A stretch of DNA of 46,538 nucleotides from an uncultured Pelagibacteraceae bacterium. GTDB lineage: Bacteria; Pseudomonadota; Alphaproteobacteria; Pelagibacterales; Pelagibacteraceae. Below, piece after piece: positions 1-10,003 of this stretch. The notes beneath the pieces were generated by a model, which was not told where the DNA came from, did no database searches, and saw nothing but the letters and a program-made list of their open reading frames with translations. The stretch is taken from assembly GCA_902555185.1 (NCBI GenBank), contig CACDSA010000007.1, positions 1-46,538 of the forward strand. The letters are read 5' to 3'. The position numbers and the translations under genes are program-made. Within the stretch, counting starts at the first letter, position 1. Each line of letters begins with the position of its first letter.

Positions 1-872
1 TTGAGGAAGCTTCTGATATTTTAAAAGAATTTTATTTGTCCTGCCTAATCGACAGAGAGTCATCTAAAATTGCATTCATAAGTAGTACGGAAGGTGGTGT
101 AGATATTGAAAATGTTGCATCTGAAAAACCATCTAAAATAAAAACTGTAAAAATTGACATTAAAGATGAAGGGCCGAATAAAGAAGAAATAAATGAAATA
201 ATATCAGTTTTTAATTTTGATAATCAACAACAAATTATAGCATCTAATTTAATAATTTCTTTATATAGAATTATCTTAGAAAAAGATGCCAGCTTAGTTG
301 AAATAAATCCTTTAATTGTTACCAAAGAAAATAAACTTATTTGTTTGGATGCTAAAATGAACTTTGATGACAATGCTATTTACAGGAGACCAGAAATTTT
401 TAAACTTCGAGATCTTAATGAAGAAGAACCCGCTGAAATAGAGGCGAGTAAACATGATTTAGCATATATAAAACTTAATGGTTCTATAGGGTGTATGGTA
501 AATGGAGCAGGACTTGCTATGGCAACAATGGATATAATAAAACTTTATGGCCAAGAACCGGCTAATTTTTTGGATGTTGGAGGCGGCGCTACTAAAGAAA
601 AAGTTGTTGCTGCATTTAAACTAATATTAGCAGATAAAAATGTTAAAGGAATTTTAATAAATATTTTTGGCGGAATAATGAGATGTGATGTACTTGCTCA
701 AGGTGTTGTGGAGGCAGCAAAACAAATAAACTTGTCTGTGCCGCTAGTCGTAAGGCTAGCAGGAACAAACTTTAAAGAGGGAAAAGAAATATTAGATAAA
801 TCAAACTTAAAAATATTGTCTGCCTCAGATCTAAATGATGCAGCAAAAAAAATTATTGAAGCTATTAAATAA
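1..872 (+). CDS. sucC: Succinyl-CoA synthetase beta subunit (3' part, cut by window edge)
   Basis: Beta subunit of succinyl-CoA synthetase (ADP/GDP-forming), which makes ATP or GTP from succinyl-CoA in the TCA cycle. The reading frame is open from base 3 to the stop at 870-872, so the gene begins outside the window; the TTG at 36-38 is an internal Leu codon, not a start. About 290 codons are present against roughly 390 in the family, so about 100 N-terminal residues are missing. Visible family landmarks are the ATP-grasp end with ...VEINPL and LDAKMNFDDNA, then the C-terminal ligase domain with NGAGLAMATMD, FLDVGGGA and NIFGGIMRCD. The stop codon directly abuts the sucD start at 873, indicating an operon and translational coupling. 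Confidence 0.97.
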   Translation, partial: EEASDILKEFYLSCLIDRESSKIAFISSTEGGVDIENVASEKPSKIKTVKIDIKDEGPNKEEINEIISVFNFDNQQQIIASNLIISLYRIILEKDASLVEINPLIVTKENKLICLDAKMNFDDNAIYRRPEIFKLRDLNEEEPAEIEASKHDLAYIKLNGSIGCMVNGAGLAMATMDIIKLYGQEPANFLDVGGGATKEKVVAAFKLILADKNVKGILINIFGGIMRCDVLAQGVVEAAKQINLSVPLVVRLAGTNFKEGKEILDKSNLKILSASDLNDAAKKIIEAIK

Positions 873-1748
873 ATGTCAATTTTAGTTAACAAAGATACCA
901 AAGTTATTTGTCAAGGATTTACAGGTACACATGGCACTTTTCATTCAGATCAGGCCATAAAATATGGAACAAAATTAGTTGGTGGCGTAACTCCAAAAAA
1001 AGGAGGACAAAAACATTTAGGTTTGCCTGTATTCAATAATGTTCAAGAAGCAAAAGAAAAAACTTCAGCAAATGCAACAATGATTTATGTTCCACCGAAG
1101 TTCGCAGGTTCAGCAATAATTGAGGCCATCGAAGCTAATATGGAGTTAATTGTTTGTATAACCGAAGGTATACCAATAATTGATATGCTTAAGGTTAAAA
1201 AAATTTTAAGAAAAAGTAAGTCGAGATTAGTAGGCCCTAATTGTCCAGGTGTAATTACCCCAGAAGAATGTAAAATCGGCATTATGCCAGGAAGTATTCA
1301 TAAAAAAGGTTCAGTAGGAATAGTGTCAAGATCAGGAACTTTGACATATGAGGCAGTAGCTCAAACATCAGTTAATGGAATGGGTCAGTCAACTTGTATA
1401 GGTATAGGTGGTGACCCAGTTAACGGTACAAACTTTATAGATTGCTTGGAACTTTTTCTTAAAGATGAAGAAACACAATCAATAATTATGATTGGAGAAA
1501 TAGGTGGTTCAGCAGAAGAAGAGGCAGCAGAATTTTTAAAAAAAGAAAAAATAAAAAAACCAATGGTTGGTTTTATTGCTGGTCTGACGGCCCCCCCAGG
1601 TAGAAGAATGGGACATGCTGGGGCTATAATTTCAGGCGGAAAGGGCGGAGCAGAAGAAAAAATAGAAGTGATGAAATCTGCGGGCATAACAATCTCAAAA
1701 TCACCCGCAGATATTGGTAAAACGTTATTTCATAAACTAAATGGTTGA
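873..1748 (+). CDS. sucD: Succinyl-CoA synthetase alpha subunit
   Basis: Alpha subunit carrying the CoA site and the phosphohistidine of succinyl-CoA synthetase; partner of the SucC subunit just upstream. At 291 aa it has the usual family length. The N-terminal CoA-binding Rossmann part shows [12 protein letters not shown] and GPNCPGVI, and the active-site histidine lies in the [12 protein letters not shown] segment near the C-terminus (about residue 247). The ATG follows the sucC stop with no gap. 32 bases separate it from sucA, with no terminator visible, so sucCDAB-lpdA probably form one unit. Confidence 0.98.
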   Translation: MSILVNKDTKVICQGFTGTHGTFHSDQAIKYGTKLVGGVTPKKGGQKHLGLPVFNNVQEAKEKTSANATMIYVPPKFAGSAIIEAIEANMELIVCITEGIPIIDMLKVKKILRKSKSRLVGPNCPGVITPEECKIGIMPGSIHKKGSVGIVSRSGTLTYEAVAQTSVNGMGQSTCIGIGGDPVNGTNFIDCLELFLKDEETQSIIMIGEIGGSAEEEAAEFLKKEKIKKPMVGFIAGLTAPPGRRMGHAGAIISGGKGGAEEKIEVMKSAGITISKSPADIGKTLFHKLNG

Positions 1749-1780
1749 TTTTTGATAATCTATGTTAAAATAAGCTATTA

Positions 1781-4666
1781 ATGTCCTCTTCAGATAATAT
1801 TACTTTTAAAAAAACTTCCTTTTTAACAGGAGTGAATTCTGAATTTATAAATCAATTTTATTCTGATTATTTATCTGACCCCAAATCTTTACCTACAGGT
1901 TGGAAAATTTTTTTTGATGGATTGAGTGAAGATGAGAAGCTGATTTTAAAAGATTTAAGAGGCCCTAGTTGGTCACCTGAAAAGAAAATAATAAAAAAAT
2001 TAGATATTACAAAAGATGAATTAAATAATGATCAGGACTCTATTGAAACAAACCTAGGCTCTATTAAAGAAGCTTCAAAAGACTCAGTAAGAGCCATTAT
2101 GCTCATAAGAGCTTATAGAATAAGAGGACATCTAATTGCGAATTTGGATCCTCTCGGAATACAAAAAAAAGAAGAACACCCTGAATTAAAACCAGAAACC
2201 TATGGGTTCACTAAGAAAGATTATAACAGAAAAATATTTTTAGATGGCGTTTTAGGATTACAATATGCAAATTTAAGCCAGATATTGCAAATTTTAAAAA
2301 AGACATATTGTTCAACTATTGGATATGAGTTCATGCACATGGGAGATCCTGATGAAAAAGCTTGGATTAGAAATAGAATTGAAGGCCCAGAAAAAAATAT
2401 ATCTTTTACCGAAAACGGTAAAAAGGCAATTTTGAATAAGATTGTACAAGCTGAAGGTTTTGAAAAATATTTACATGTTAAGTTTGTTGGAACTAAAAGA
2501 TTTGGTCTTGATGGCGGAGAGTCACTAATACCAGCTCTAGAACAAATCATTAAAAGAGGAGGAAGTTTAGGAGCTAAAGAAATTAAAATTGGCATGCCCC
2601 ACAGAGGTAGATTGAATGTGCTCGCTAATGTAATGGGAAAACCTTTTAGAGCAATCTTTAGTGAATTTTTTGGCAAATCAGTTAGCGCAAGTAAAGATTT
2701 TGAGGGAGATGTAAAGTATCACTTAGGGGCTTCATCCAATCGAGAATTTGATGGAAATTCTGTTCATATAAGTTTAACAGATAATCCATCACATTTAGAG
2801 GCGGTTAACCCAGTAGTGCTAGGACAAGTTAGAGCAAAACAATTTTTTCATAAAGACAAGGAGAGAAAAAAAGTTATACCAGTTTTAATGCATGGTGATG
2901 CTGCATTTGCTGGACAAGGAATCGTAGCTGAATGTTTTGCAATGTCCGGTCTTCCAGGACATAACATTGGGGGAACTATTCATGTAATTGTAAATAATCA
3001 AATTGGTTTTACTACAGCACCCAGATTTGCTAGATCATCTCCATATCCTTCAGATGTTGCCAAAACGGCGCAAGCCCCAATTCTTCACGTCAATGGTGAT
3101 GACCCAGAGGCAGTAGTTCATTGCGCCAAAGTTGCTACTGAGTATAGGCAAAAATTTAATCGAGATGTTGTTATTGATATCGTTTGTTATAGAAGGTTTG
3201 GCCATAACGAAGGAGATGAACCATCTTTTACCCAACCAATAATGTACAAAAAGATAAAATCTCATCAAACCACTTTATCAATATATGGAAAAAAATTGTC
3301 AGATGAAGGATTAACTACAAATCAAAAACTTCTTAAAGCTAAGTCTGATTTTAAAGATTATCTTGAAAAAGAATTTGAAACTTCAAAAAATTATAAATCA
3401 GAATTAAAATGGTTCGATGGAGCGTGGTCGAGATTTAAACCTGGTTTAGGAAAAGATAAAAGAGGAGTAAGTGGAGTAGACAAAGATAAACTTAAAAAAG
3501 TAGGTAAAAAAATTTTTAATATTCCTGAAAATTTTAAAGCTCATAAAACCTTGAAGAGAGTTTTTGACTTAAGGAGTAAAATGCTTTTGTCTGAAAAAAT
3601 AGATTGGTCTGCATCTGAAAGTCTTGCTATAGGCACTTTATTGACTGAAGGTTTCTCAGTAAGATTGTCAGGCCAAGACTCCGGTCGAGGAACGTTTAGT
3701 CAGAGACACGCTATTTTAAGAAATCAAGAAAATCATGATAGGTATGTTCCTGCGAATAACATTGAGAGAGGTCAAATGAAATTTGAGGTAATCGATAGTT
3801 TGCTATCGGAACTAGCAGTTTTAGGATTTGAGTTTGGTTACTCATTGTCTGAACCAGAAACTTTAGTTTTATGGGAAGCTCAGTTTGGAGATTTTGCAAA
3901 TGGTGGCCAAGTTATCATTGATCAATTTATAACTTCATCGGAGTCAAAATGGGGGAGAGCTAGTGGTTTAGTTATGTTGCTCCCACATGGTTATGAAGGA
4001 CAGGGTCCCGAGCATTCCTCAGCAAGACTTGAAAGATTTTTACAAATGTGTGCTGGGGAAAATATTCAAGTAGTAAATTGCACAACTCCTTCAAATTATT
4101 TTCACGTTTTGAGAAGACAGATGCATAGAGAGTTCAGAAAACCATTAGTTGTAATGACACCAAAGTCTTTGTTAAGGCATAAAAGATGTGTTTCAAATAT
4201 TTCTGAATTTACATCAAAAAGTTCATTTCATAGAGTCCTGGAGGATGACGCTTATTCAAAAGATAGAAAATTAATATCATTATATGATCATAAAAAAATT
4301 AAAAAAGTAGTTATGTGTTCAGGCAAAATATACTATGATTTAATTGAGGAAAGAGAAAAAGTTAAAAACAAAGAAGTTGTTTTTATCCGTATTGAACAGT
4401 TGTACCCTTTTCCTGCAAAAACATTAGCTAATGAATTGAAAAAATATAAGAAAGCAAAATTTATTTGGTGTCAGGAGGAACCAAAAAATATGGGTGCTTG
4501 GAATACTGTGAGAAATTACATAGATAGAACACTTGAAATGATAAATTTTAAAGATATCAACGTCAAATATGTAGGCAGAAAGGCATCTTCCTCTACTGCG
4601 ACTGGAAATGCAAATAAACATCTTGCACAACAAAAAGAAATATTAGAAAAGATACTTAAATATTAA
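1781..4666 (+). CDS. sucA: 2-oxoglutarate dehydrogenase E1 component
   Basis: Thiamine-diphosphate-dependent decarboxylase (E1) of the 2-oxoglutarate dehydrogenase complex, converting 2-oxoglutarate and handing the succinyl group to the lipoyl domain of SucB. The 961-aa length is normal. The N-terminal segment NSEFINQFYSDYLSDP is the typical E1o N-terminus that binds the complex core; the catalytic region has KIGMPHRGRLN, HGDAAFAGQG, NNQIGFTT and the C-terminal transketolase-like part with FGDFANGGQ and LLPHGYEGQGPEHSSARLER. Its stop is immediately followed by the sucB ATG. Confidence 0.98.
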   Translation: MSSSDNITFKKTSFLTGVNSEFINQFYSDYLSDPKSLPTGWKIFFDGLSEDEKLILKDLRGPSWSPEKKIIKKLDITKDELNNDQDSIETNLGSIKEASKDSVRAIMLIRAYRIRGHLIANLDPLGIQKKEEHPELKPETYGFTKKDYNRKIFLDGVLGLQYANLSQILQILKKTYCSTIGYEFMHMGDPDEKAWIRNRIEGPEKNISFTENGKKAILNKIVQAEGFEKYLHVKFVGTKRFGLDGGESLIPALEQIIKRGGSLGAKEIKIGMPHRGRLNVLANVMGKPFRAIFSEFFGKSVSASKDFEGDVKYHLGASSNREFDGNSVHISLTDNPSHLEAVNPVVLGQVRAKQFFHKDKERKKVIPVLMHGDAAFAGQGIVAECFAMSGLPGHNIGGTIHVIVNNQIGFTTAPRFARSSPYPSDVAKTAQAPILHVNGDDPEAVVHCAKVATEYRQKFNRDVVIDIVCYRRFGHNEGDEPSFTQPIMYKKIKSHQTTLSIYGKKLSDEGLTTNQKLLKAKSDFKDYLEKEFETSKNYKSELKWFDGAWSRFKPGLGKDKRGVSGVDKDKLKKVGKKIFNIPENFKAHKTLKRVFDLRSKMLLSEKIDWSASESLAIGTLLTEGFSVRLSGQDSGRGTFSQRHAILRNQENHDRYVPANNIERGQMKFEVIDSLLSELAVLGFEFGYSLSEPETLVLWEAQFGDFANGGQVIIDQFITSSESKWGRASGLVMLLPHGYEGQGPEHSSARLERFLQMCAGENIQVVNCTTPSNYFHVLRRQMHREFRKPLVVMTPKSLLRHKRCVSNISEFTSKSSFHRVLEDDAYSKDRKLISLYDHKKIKKVVMCSGKIYYDLIEEREKVKNKEVVFIRIEQLYPFPAKTLANELKKYKKAKFIWCQEEPKNMGAWNTVRNYIDRTLEMINFKDINVKYVGRKASSSTATGNANKHLAQQKEILEKILKY

Positions 4667-5992
4667 ATGTCAGAAAAAATTACAGTTCCAACTTTAGGGG
4701 AGTCGGTAACAGAGGCCACAGTTTCTAAATGGCTCAAATCACAAGGAGACAAAGTAATGGCTGACGAGCCTATCGTTGAACTTGAGACGGATAAAGTTAA
4801 TGTTGAGGTGCCAGCTCCATCAAATGGAATTTTAGGTAGTATAGCTGTAAAAGAGGGTCAAACTGTTAATGTTGGGTCTCTTCTAGGGACAATAAATAAT
4901 TCAGGCAAAGAGAACAAAAGTCATAAAGAAATTAAAAGTTATAATCCTCCTAAAAGAACTCCAAAACTTTTTGAGCAAGATGATAAGCCATCAAAGTTAA
5001 AAGAACCAATAAAAAAAGAACCTCAAGAGCAAATTTTAAAATTAGATAATGAAAGTATAGATGAGGAGCCTTTAATTTTAGAAGAAGTTCACCACGAAAA
5101 AGAAAATTTATCAAAATCATCTTATAAAAAGACAGAAACAAAAATATCTCCAGCAGCAAGAAAAATGGCCAGTGAAGCTAATGTAGACATAGATAAAATA
5201 CAAGGAAGCGGAAAAAATGGAATCATCTTAAAAGAGGATATAATGAGTTTAATGGGTTCAAAACCTCCTCCATCAGAAAGAAAGATTGAACATGGCCCAG
5301 AAGAGAGAGTCAAAATGACTAGGTTAAGGCTTACTATAGCAAAAAGACTTAAAGAGGCTCAAGAAAATGCTGCAATGCTAACCACTTTTAATGAGGTGGA
5401 TATGAGTGAAGTCATTGCAATGAGAAATCAATATAAAGATGAATTCAGCAAAAACTATGGCGTTAAACTTGGTTTTATGTCTTTTTTTGTTAAAGCATGT
5501 GTTATTGGTCTAAAAAACTACCCCTCTATAAATGCTGAAATCCAAGGGGATGAAATTATTTATAAAAATTACTATAATATTAGTATTGCAGTTGGAACCG
5601 ATAGAGGATTAGTCGTGCCAGTTTTGAGGGAGACAGACGAAATGTCTTTTGCAGATATTGAAAAAAATATTGGAAATTTAGGACAAAAAGCAAGAGATGG
5701 AAAAATTACAATTGAAGATTTGCAAGGCGGCACTTTCACAATAACTAATGGAGGTATTTATGGTTCAATGTTATCAACCCCGATATTAAATCCACCTCAA
5801 TCAGCAGTTCTAGGTATGCACAATATTGTAAAAAGGCCTTTAGTTGTAAATGAAAACATTGAAATCAGGCCAGTTATGTATTTAGCCTTATCATACGATC
5901 ACAGAATAATTGATGGTAAGGAGGCTGTTTCTTTTTTAAAAATTGTTAAAGAGTCTTTAGAACAACCAAAAAGACTTTTTTTAAATATTTAG
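4667..5992 (+). CDS. sucB: Dihydrolipoyl succinyltransferase, E2 of 2-oxoglutarate dehydrogenase
   Basis: Core E2 enzyme of the 2-oxoglutarate dehydrogenase complex, transferring the succinyl group to CoA. Domain order in 441 aa: one lipoyl domain (residues about 1-75, lipoylated Lys in ETDKVNVEV), a long charged Lys/Glu-rich linker (about 80-160), a peripheral-subunit-binding domain ([19 protein letters not shown]... GSGKNGII), then the catalytic acyltransferase domain ending with the HxxxDG motif in [13 protein letters not shown]. Position between sucA and lpdA identifies it as the succinyl- rather than acetyl-transferase. Confidence 0.98.
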   Translation: MSEKITVPTLGESVTEATVSKWLKSQGDKVMADEPIVELETDKVNVEVPAPSNGILGSIAVKEGQTVNVGSLLGTINNSGKENKSHKEIKSYNPPKRTPKLFEQDDKPSKLKEPIKKEPQEQILKLDNESIDEEPLILEEVHHEKENLSKSSYKKTETKISPAARKMASEANVDIDKIQGSGKNGIILKEDIMSLMGSKPPPSERKIEHGPEERVKMTRLRLTIAKRLKEAQENAAMLTTFNEVDMSEVIAMRNQYKDEFSKNYGVKLGFMSFFVKACVIGLKNYPSINAEIQGDEIIYKNYYNISIAVGTDRGLVVPVLRETDEMSFADIEKNIGNLGQKARDGKITIEDLQGGTFTITNGGIYGSMLSTPILNPPQSAVLGMHNIVKRPLVVNENIEIRPVMYLALSYDHRIIDGKEAVSFLKIVKESLEQPKRLFLNI

Positions 5993-5994
5993 TT

Positions 5995-7395
5995 ATGGAA
6001 AACTTCGATTTAGTTGTGATTGGTGGCGGCCCTGGAGGATATGTCTGCGCAATTAGAGCAGCACAACTTGGATTAAAGACCGCTTGTGTTGAGTCAAGAG
6101 GTGCTTTAGGTGGAACTTGTCTTAATGTAGGCTGCATACCTTCTAAGAGTTTATTAAACTTATCTGAAAATTATCATAAGGCAAAAAAAGATTTTAATCA
6201 GCAAGGAATTGAAATTGAGGGAATTAAACTAAATATTGAAAAAATGATGTCAAATAAAAATAAGTCAATTCAAGTACTAACCAAAGGTGTAGAGTTTTTG
6301 TTTAAAAAAAATAAAGTAACTTACATTAAAGGTAAAGGAGTACTCTTTTCAAAAAATGACGTAATTGTTTATGCAAATGATAAAAAAACAAACTATAGAG
6401 CAAAAAATATTGTGATTGCAACAGGTTCGGAAGTAACATCCCTACCAGGTATAGAAATAGATGAAAAAAATATAATTTCCTCAACTGGAGCTCTATCGCT
6501 TAACAAAGTGCCGAAAAAATTAGCTATAATTGGAGGAGGTTATATTGGTTTAGAGATGGGTTCAGTATGGTCAAGGCTTGGCTCTGAGGTTACAGTTTTA
6601 GAATATTTAGAATTCATAACACCTGGAATGGACAGAGAAATTTCAAACGAGTTTAAAAAAATTTTAACAAAGCAAGGTATTAATTTTAAATTAAGCTCAA
6701 AAGTAAATTCAGTCAAAAATCAAGGTTCTAAAGTACTGATTAATTTCACAGATATTAAAAGCTCAAAAGATGAAACTATGGAATTTGATAAGGTTTTAGT
6801 TTCAGTAGGAAGAAAACCTTATACAGAAGGATTAAATCTATCAAAAGTTGGTATTAAAAAAGATAAAAAGGGAAGAATTGATGTTAATGAAAAATTACAG
6901 ACATCAATTAAGAATATTTACGCAATTGGAGACGTAATTAAAGGACCAATGTTAGCACATAAAGCAGAAGAGGAAGGAATAGCAGTTGCTGAAATTTTAG
7001 CTGGTCAAGCAGGTCATGTAAATTACGATGTTATTCCTGGTGTTATTTATACGTCCCCTGAAGTAGCCACTGTCGGTAAAACCGAGGAACAATTAAAAGA
7101 CTTAAAAATTCCTTATAAAGTAGGAAAATTCCCTTTTTTGGCAAACTCTCGGGCAAAAGTGAATAATGAAACTGAAGGGTTTGTAAAAATTTTAGCAGAT
7201 AGAAATACAGATAAAGTTTTAGGAGTGCATATTATAGGTCCCCATTGTGGAGATATGATTGCAGAAATGGCATTAGCGATGGAATTTGGCGCAAGTGCAG
7301 AGGATATAGCAAGAACTTGTCATGCACACCCTACCCATACCGAAGCGATAAAAGAAGCAGCTTTAGCTGTTGATAAAAGGCCAATTCATTTCTAA
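5995..7395 (+). CDS. lpdA: Dihydrolipoamide dehydrogenase (E3)
   Basis: FAD-dependent E3 that reoxidises dihydrolipoyl groups of the complex with NAD+. The 466-aa protein has the N-terminal FAD motif GGGPGGYVCAIRAAQLG, the redox-active disulfide in GGTCLNVGCIPSK (C-x4-C), the NAD-binding GGGYIGLEMGSVWSRLG, the second FAD-contacting segment YAIGDV, and the C-terminal dimer-interface base HAHPTHTE. Its ATG lies two bases after the sucB stop, so it is dedicated to, or at least co-expressed with, this complex; it may also serve other lipoyl enzymes (inference). Confidence 0.98.
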   Translation: MENFDLVVIGGGPGGYVCAIRAAQLGLKTACVESRGALGGTCLNVGCIPSKSLLNLSENYHKAKKDFNQQGIEIEGIKLNIEKMMSNKNKSIQVLTKGVEFLFKKNKVTYIKGKGVLFSKNDVIVYANDKKTNYRAKNIVIATGSEVTSLPGIEIDEKNIISSTGALSLNKVPKKLAIIGGGYIGLEMGSVWSRLGSEVTVLEYLEFITPGMDREISNEFKKILTKQGINFKLSSKVNSVKNQGSKVLINFTDIKSSKDETMEFDKVLVSVGRKPYTEGLNLSKVGIKKDKKGRIDVNEKLQTSIKNIYAIGDVIKGPMLAHKAEEEGIAVAEILAGQAGHVNYDVIPGVIYTSPEVATVGKTEEQLKDLKIPYKVGKFPFLANSRAKVNNETEGFVKILADRNTDKVLGVHIIGPHCGDMIAEMALAMEFGASAEDIARTCHAHPTHTEAIKEAALAVDKRPIHF

Positions 7396-7423
7396 TTAAA
7401 TAAAATTCTAATACTATTATATT

Positions 7424-9364
7424 ATGAAAGCACAAGTTTTGTTGCCTAAGATTTTTAATTTTCCATTTACCTATAATTCAGAAACTGAAAATAAAATTGG
7501 AAATTTAGTAGAAGTTCCTTTTGGTTCTAAAAATGAAATTGGAGTAATCTGGAAAACAAATTATACAACCCCAAAAAATATTAAGATAAAAGATATTAAA
7601 AAAAAAACAGAGTACTCAATTGATAAAAAGTTAGTTGATTTTATAGAGTGGTTTTCTTCTTACAATATGGTTCCAATTGGTCTTGTTTTAAAAATGGCAA
7701 TTGGCGGATCCGACAAATTTGTAAAATCAAATGATAAATTTACTAAATTAAAGAAAACTAAAAAAAAATTATTTAAATTAAATAGCGAACAAACAAAAGC
7801 TTTAAAGTTTCTCGAAAAAGAAAATACATTTAAGGTATCAGTATTACAAGGAACTACTGGTTCAGGAAAAACTCTAGTTTATTTTGAACGTATTAAAAAA
7901 ATTATCCAAAAAAAAGGTCAAGCTTTAGTTTTATTACCAGAAATATTCTTGACGAATGATTTTAAATCAAGATTTGAAGATTTTTTTGGATTTGAACCAG
8001 CAATTTGGCATTCAAAAATAACACCAAAACAAAAAAGAATTATCTGGAAAGGATTAATTAAAAATAAAATAAAAATTTTAGTTGGCGCAAGATCAGCTCT
8101 ACTTTTACCATTTAAAAAACTTGGGATAATAATTGTTGATGAAGAACACGACACATCTTATAAACAAGATGAGGGTGTGATATATAATGCGAGAGATATG
8201 GCTATATCCAGAGCTAATTTTGAAAATATACCTATACATTTAGTTTCCTCAGTTCCATCAATTGAAACTTTTAATAATATAAGAAAAAAAAAATATAGGC
8301 ATATTAAAATTCAAAAAAGATTTGAGAACTACCCTCTTCCTGAAACTAAAGTTATTAATTTAAATCTTGAGAAAATTAAAAATAAATTTATCGCTAACGA
8401 AACTATAAGTTTGGTAGAAAAATTTCTAAATAAAGGAGAGCAGGTTTTATTTTTTATAAACAGAAGAGGATTTGCACCATATTTAATTTGTAAAAAGTGT
8501 GGATACAAATTGGTATGCCCAAACTGCTCGATGTATTTAACATTTCATAAAATTAAAAATAAAGCGATTTGTCATCATTGTTCTTTTGAAAAAAATATAA
8601 AAACAAAATGTAAATTAGAAAAAATGTGCGATTTTATTATGTATGGACCGGGTGTTGAAAAAATATTAGATGAAGTAAAGGAGATTTTCCCAGGAAAAAA
8701 AATTGGAATATTCTCAAGTGATTATTTAAAAAAAAAAGAAAAAATAAAAAATTTTTTTAAAGAAATTCATGACAACAAAATGGATATTTTAATTGGTACT
8801 CAAATGGTTTCAAAAGGTTTTAATTTCCCAAAGCTAAATTGTATTGTAGTAATTGACACTGATTTTTCTGGTAGAGGCTATGATTTAAGAACAACAGAAA
8901 AAAATATTCAACTATATCACCAGTTGAGTGGAAGGGCTGGGCGTTTTAGCTCAACGTCATTAATTATTTATCAAACTCTTAATCCTAATGATGTAATTCT
9001 AAACGAATTAATTAAGGATAAATTTGAAAAGCTTTTAGAAAATGAACTTGCGCTTAGACAGAAAAATAAATTACCTCCATTTATTAGGTTGGTTGCAATC
9101 ATTGTCTCATCAAAAGAGCGCGATTTAAGTTTACAAGGAGCAAGAGAAATTAAAATGAAATTAAATCAAATAAACAATTTAGAAATCTTGGGACCAGTTG
9201 ACTCCCCTTTACTCAAAATAAAAAAAAACTTTAGATCCAGGTTACTGATCAGGTTTAGCAATCAATTTTTAATGCAGAAAAAAATCACTAATGTGCTAAA
9301 TGGGCTAAAAATCTCACCTAAAATTAAACTTACGGTTGATGTTGATCCAATCAACTTTGCTTAA
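7424..9364 (+). CDS. priA: Primosomal replication restart helicase PriA
   Basis: Superfamily 2 DNA helicase that reloads the replisome at stalled forks. In 646 aa (shorter than the about 730 of E. coli): N-terminal 3'-DNA-binding domain (about 1-95), Walker A GTTGSGKT (143-150), DEEH box in VDEEHDTSYKQDEG, cysteine-rich zinc domain beginning CKKCGYKLVCPNC, and helicase motifs V/VI in GTQMVSKGFNFP and QLSGRAGR. The last zinc pair is odd: the motif is C-x5-C (CKLEKMC) instead of the usual C-x2-C. The gene follows lpdA after 28 bases and is followed by an 80-base gap before the ATP synthase operon. Confidence 0.96.
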   Translation: MKAQVLLPKIFNFPFTYNSETENKIGNLVEVPFGSKNEIGVIWKTNYTTPKNIKIKDIKKKTEYSIDKKLVDFIEWFSSYNMVPIGLVLKMAIGGSDKFVKSNDKFTKLKKTKKKLFKLNSEQTKALKFLEKENTFKVSVLQGTTGSGKTLVYFERIKKIIQKKGQALVLLPEIFLTNDFKSRFEDFFGFEPAIWHSKITPKQKRIIWKGLIKNKIKILVGARSALLLPFKKLGIIIVDEEHDTSYKQDEGVIYNARDMAISRANFENIPIHLVSSVPSIETFNNIRKKKYRHIKIQKRFENYPLPETKVINLNLEKIKNKFIANETISLVEKFLNKGEQVLFFINRRGFAPYLICKKCGYKLVCPNCSMYLTFHKIKNKAICHHCSFEKNIKTKCKLEKMCDFIMYGPGVEKILDEVKEIFPGKKIGIFSSDYLKKKEKIKNFFKEIHDNKMDILIGTQMVSKGFNFPKLNCIVVIDTDFSGRGYDLRTTEKNIQLYHQLSGRAGRFSSTSLIIYQTLNPNDVILNELIKDKFEKLLENELALRQKNKLPPFIRLVAIIVSSKERDLSLQGAREIKMKLNQINNLEILGPVDSPLLKIKKNFRSRLLIRFSNQFLMQKKITNVLNGLKISPKIKLTVDVDPINFA

Positions 9365-9377
9365 ATTCGAAATTGGC

Positions 9378-9391
9378 AACTTGATCAAGTT
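9378..9391. promoter_or_regulatory. Perfect 14-bp palindrome upstream of the ATP synthase operon
   Basis: AACTTGATCAAGTT reads the same on both strands and sits 53 bases before the atpH start, in the only gap between priA and the atp genes. A TATGAT (about 9399-9404) follows, so the palindrome lies about where a -35 region or repressor/activator site would be. Function is inferred only from position and symmetry. Confidence 0.4.
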
Positions 9392-9444
9392 ATTCTCTTA
9401 TGATACGACCTCAACATATTTCACGTTAAATTCTAACAACAAAA

Positions 9445-10002
9445 ATGAGCTCAAACAAATCTTTCTCAAGCGAAACTTCAGAAAGATATTCGCGTGCATT
9501 ATTTGAAGCATCAAAAGAGTCAAACGATTTAATAGATGTAGAAAAAGGTATAAATAGTTTTTATTTACTTCTGAAATCTAGTCCTGATTTAAAAAATTTC
9601 CTTAAAAACCCTACCGAAAGTTTTAAAAAGCAAAATGATGTGATTAATTTATTAGGTGAGAAATTAAAATTTCCAAACAATTTAAAAAACTTTTTTTTAT
9701 TACTAATTGAAAAAAGAAGAATTTTTTATGTTCAAAAAATTTCTGAAAGCTTTTTAAAATTATGTTCAAAAAAAAGAGGTGAAATAAAAGTCTCACTAGT
9801 TTCTTCCAAAGAATTATCCAAATCAGAACTTGAAAAAATAAGCAAAGATTTATCTGTCTCGATGGGATCGATATTAAAGTTTGATTACAAAGTAGACAAA
9901 GAGTTAATTGGAGGTCTTAAACTTCAAATAGGAAGTTTTATGATCGATACTTCAATAAAAAACAAATTGAAAAAATTTAAACAAGCAATGTTAGTAAATT
10001 AA
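9445..10002 (+). CDS. atpH: F1F0 ATP synthase delta subunit
   Basis: Delta subunit, the stator piece linking F1 to the peripheral stalk of ATP synthase at the inner membrane. 185 aa, usual length. The N-terminal helical domain begins around [14 protein letters not shown], and the C-terminal conserved part contains the [18 protein letters not shown] segment characteristic of OSCP/delta. First gene of the atpHAGDC operon; the F0 genes are not beside it, as is usual in Alphaproteobacteria. Confidence 0.95.
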   Translation: MSSNKSFSSETSERYSRALFEASKESNDLIDVEKGINSFYLLLKSSPDLKNFLKNPTESFKKQNDVINLLGEKLKFPNNLKNFFLLLIEKRRIFYVQKISESFLKLCSKKRGEIKVSLVSSKELSKSELEKISKDLSVSMGSILKFDYKVDKELIGGLKLQIGSFMIDTSIKNKLKKFKQAMLVN

Positions 10003-10003
10003 T

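Noticed and set aside
36-38. TTG as start of the first gene
   Set aside because: The frame is open to the window edge (from base 3) and family homology continues upstream, so it is an internal codon of sucC.
2221-2676. 151-codon minus-strand ORF inside sucA
   Set aside because: Lies wholly antisense to the conserved E1 catalytic region.
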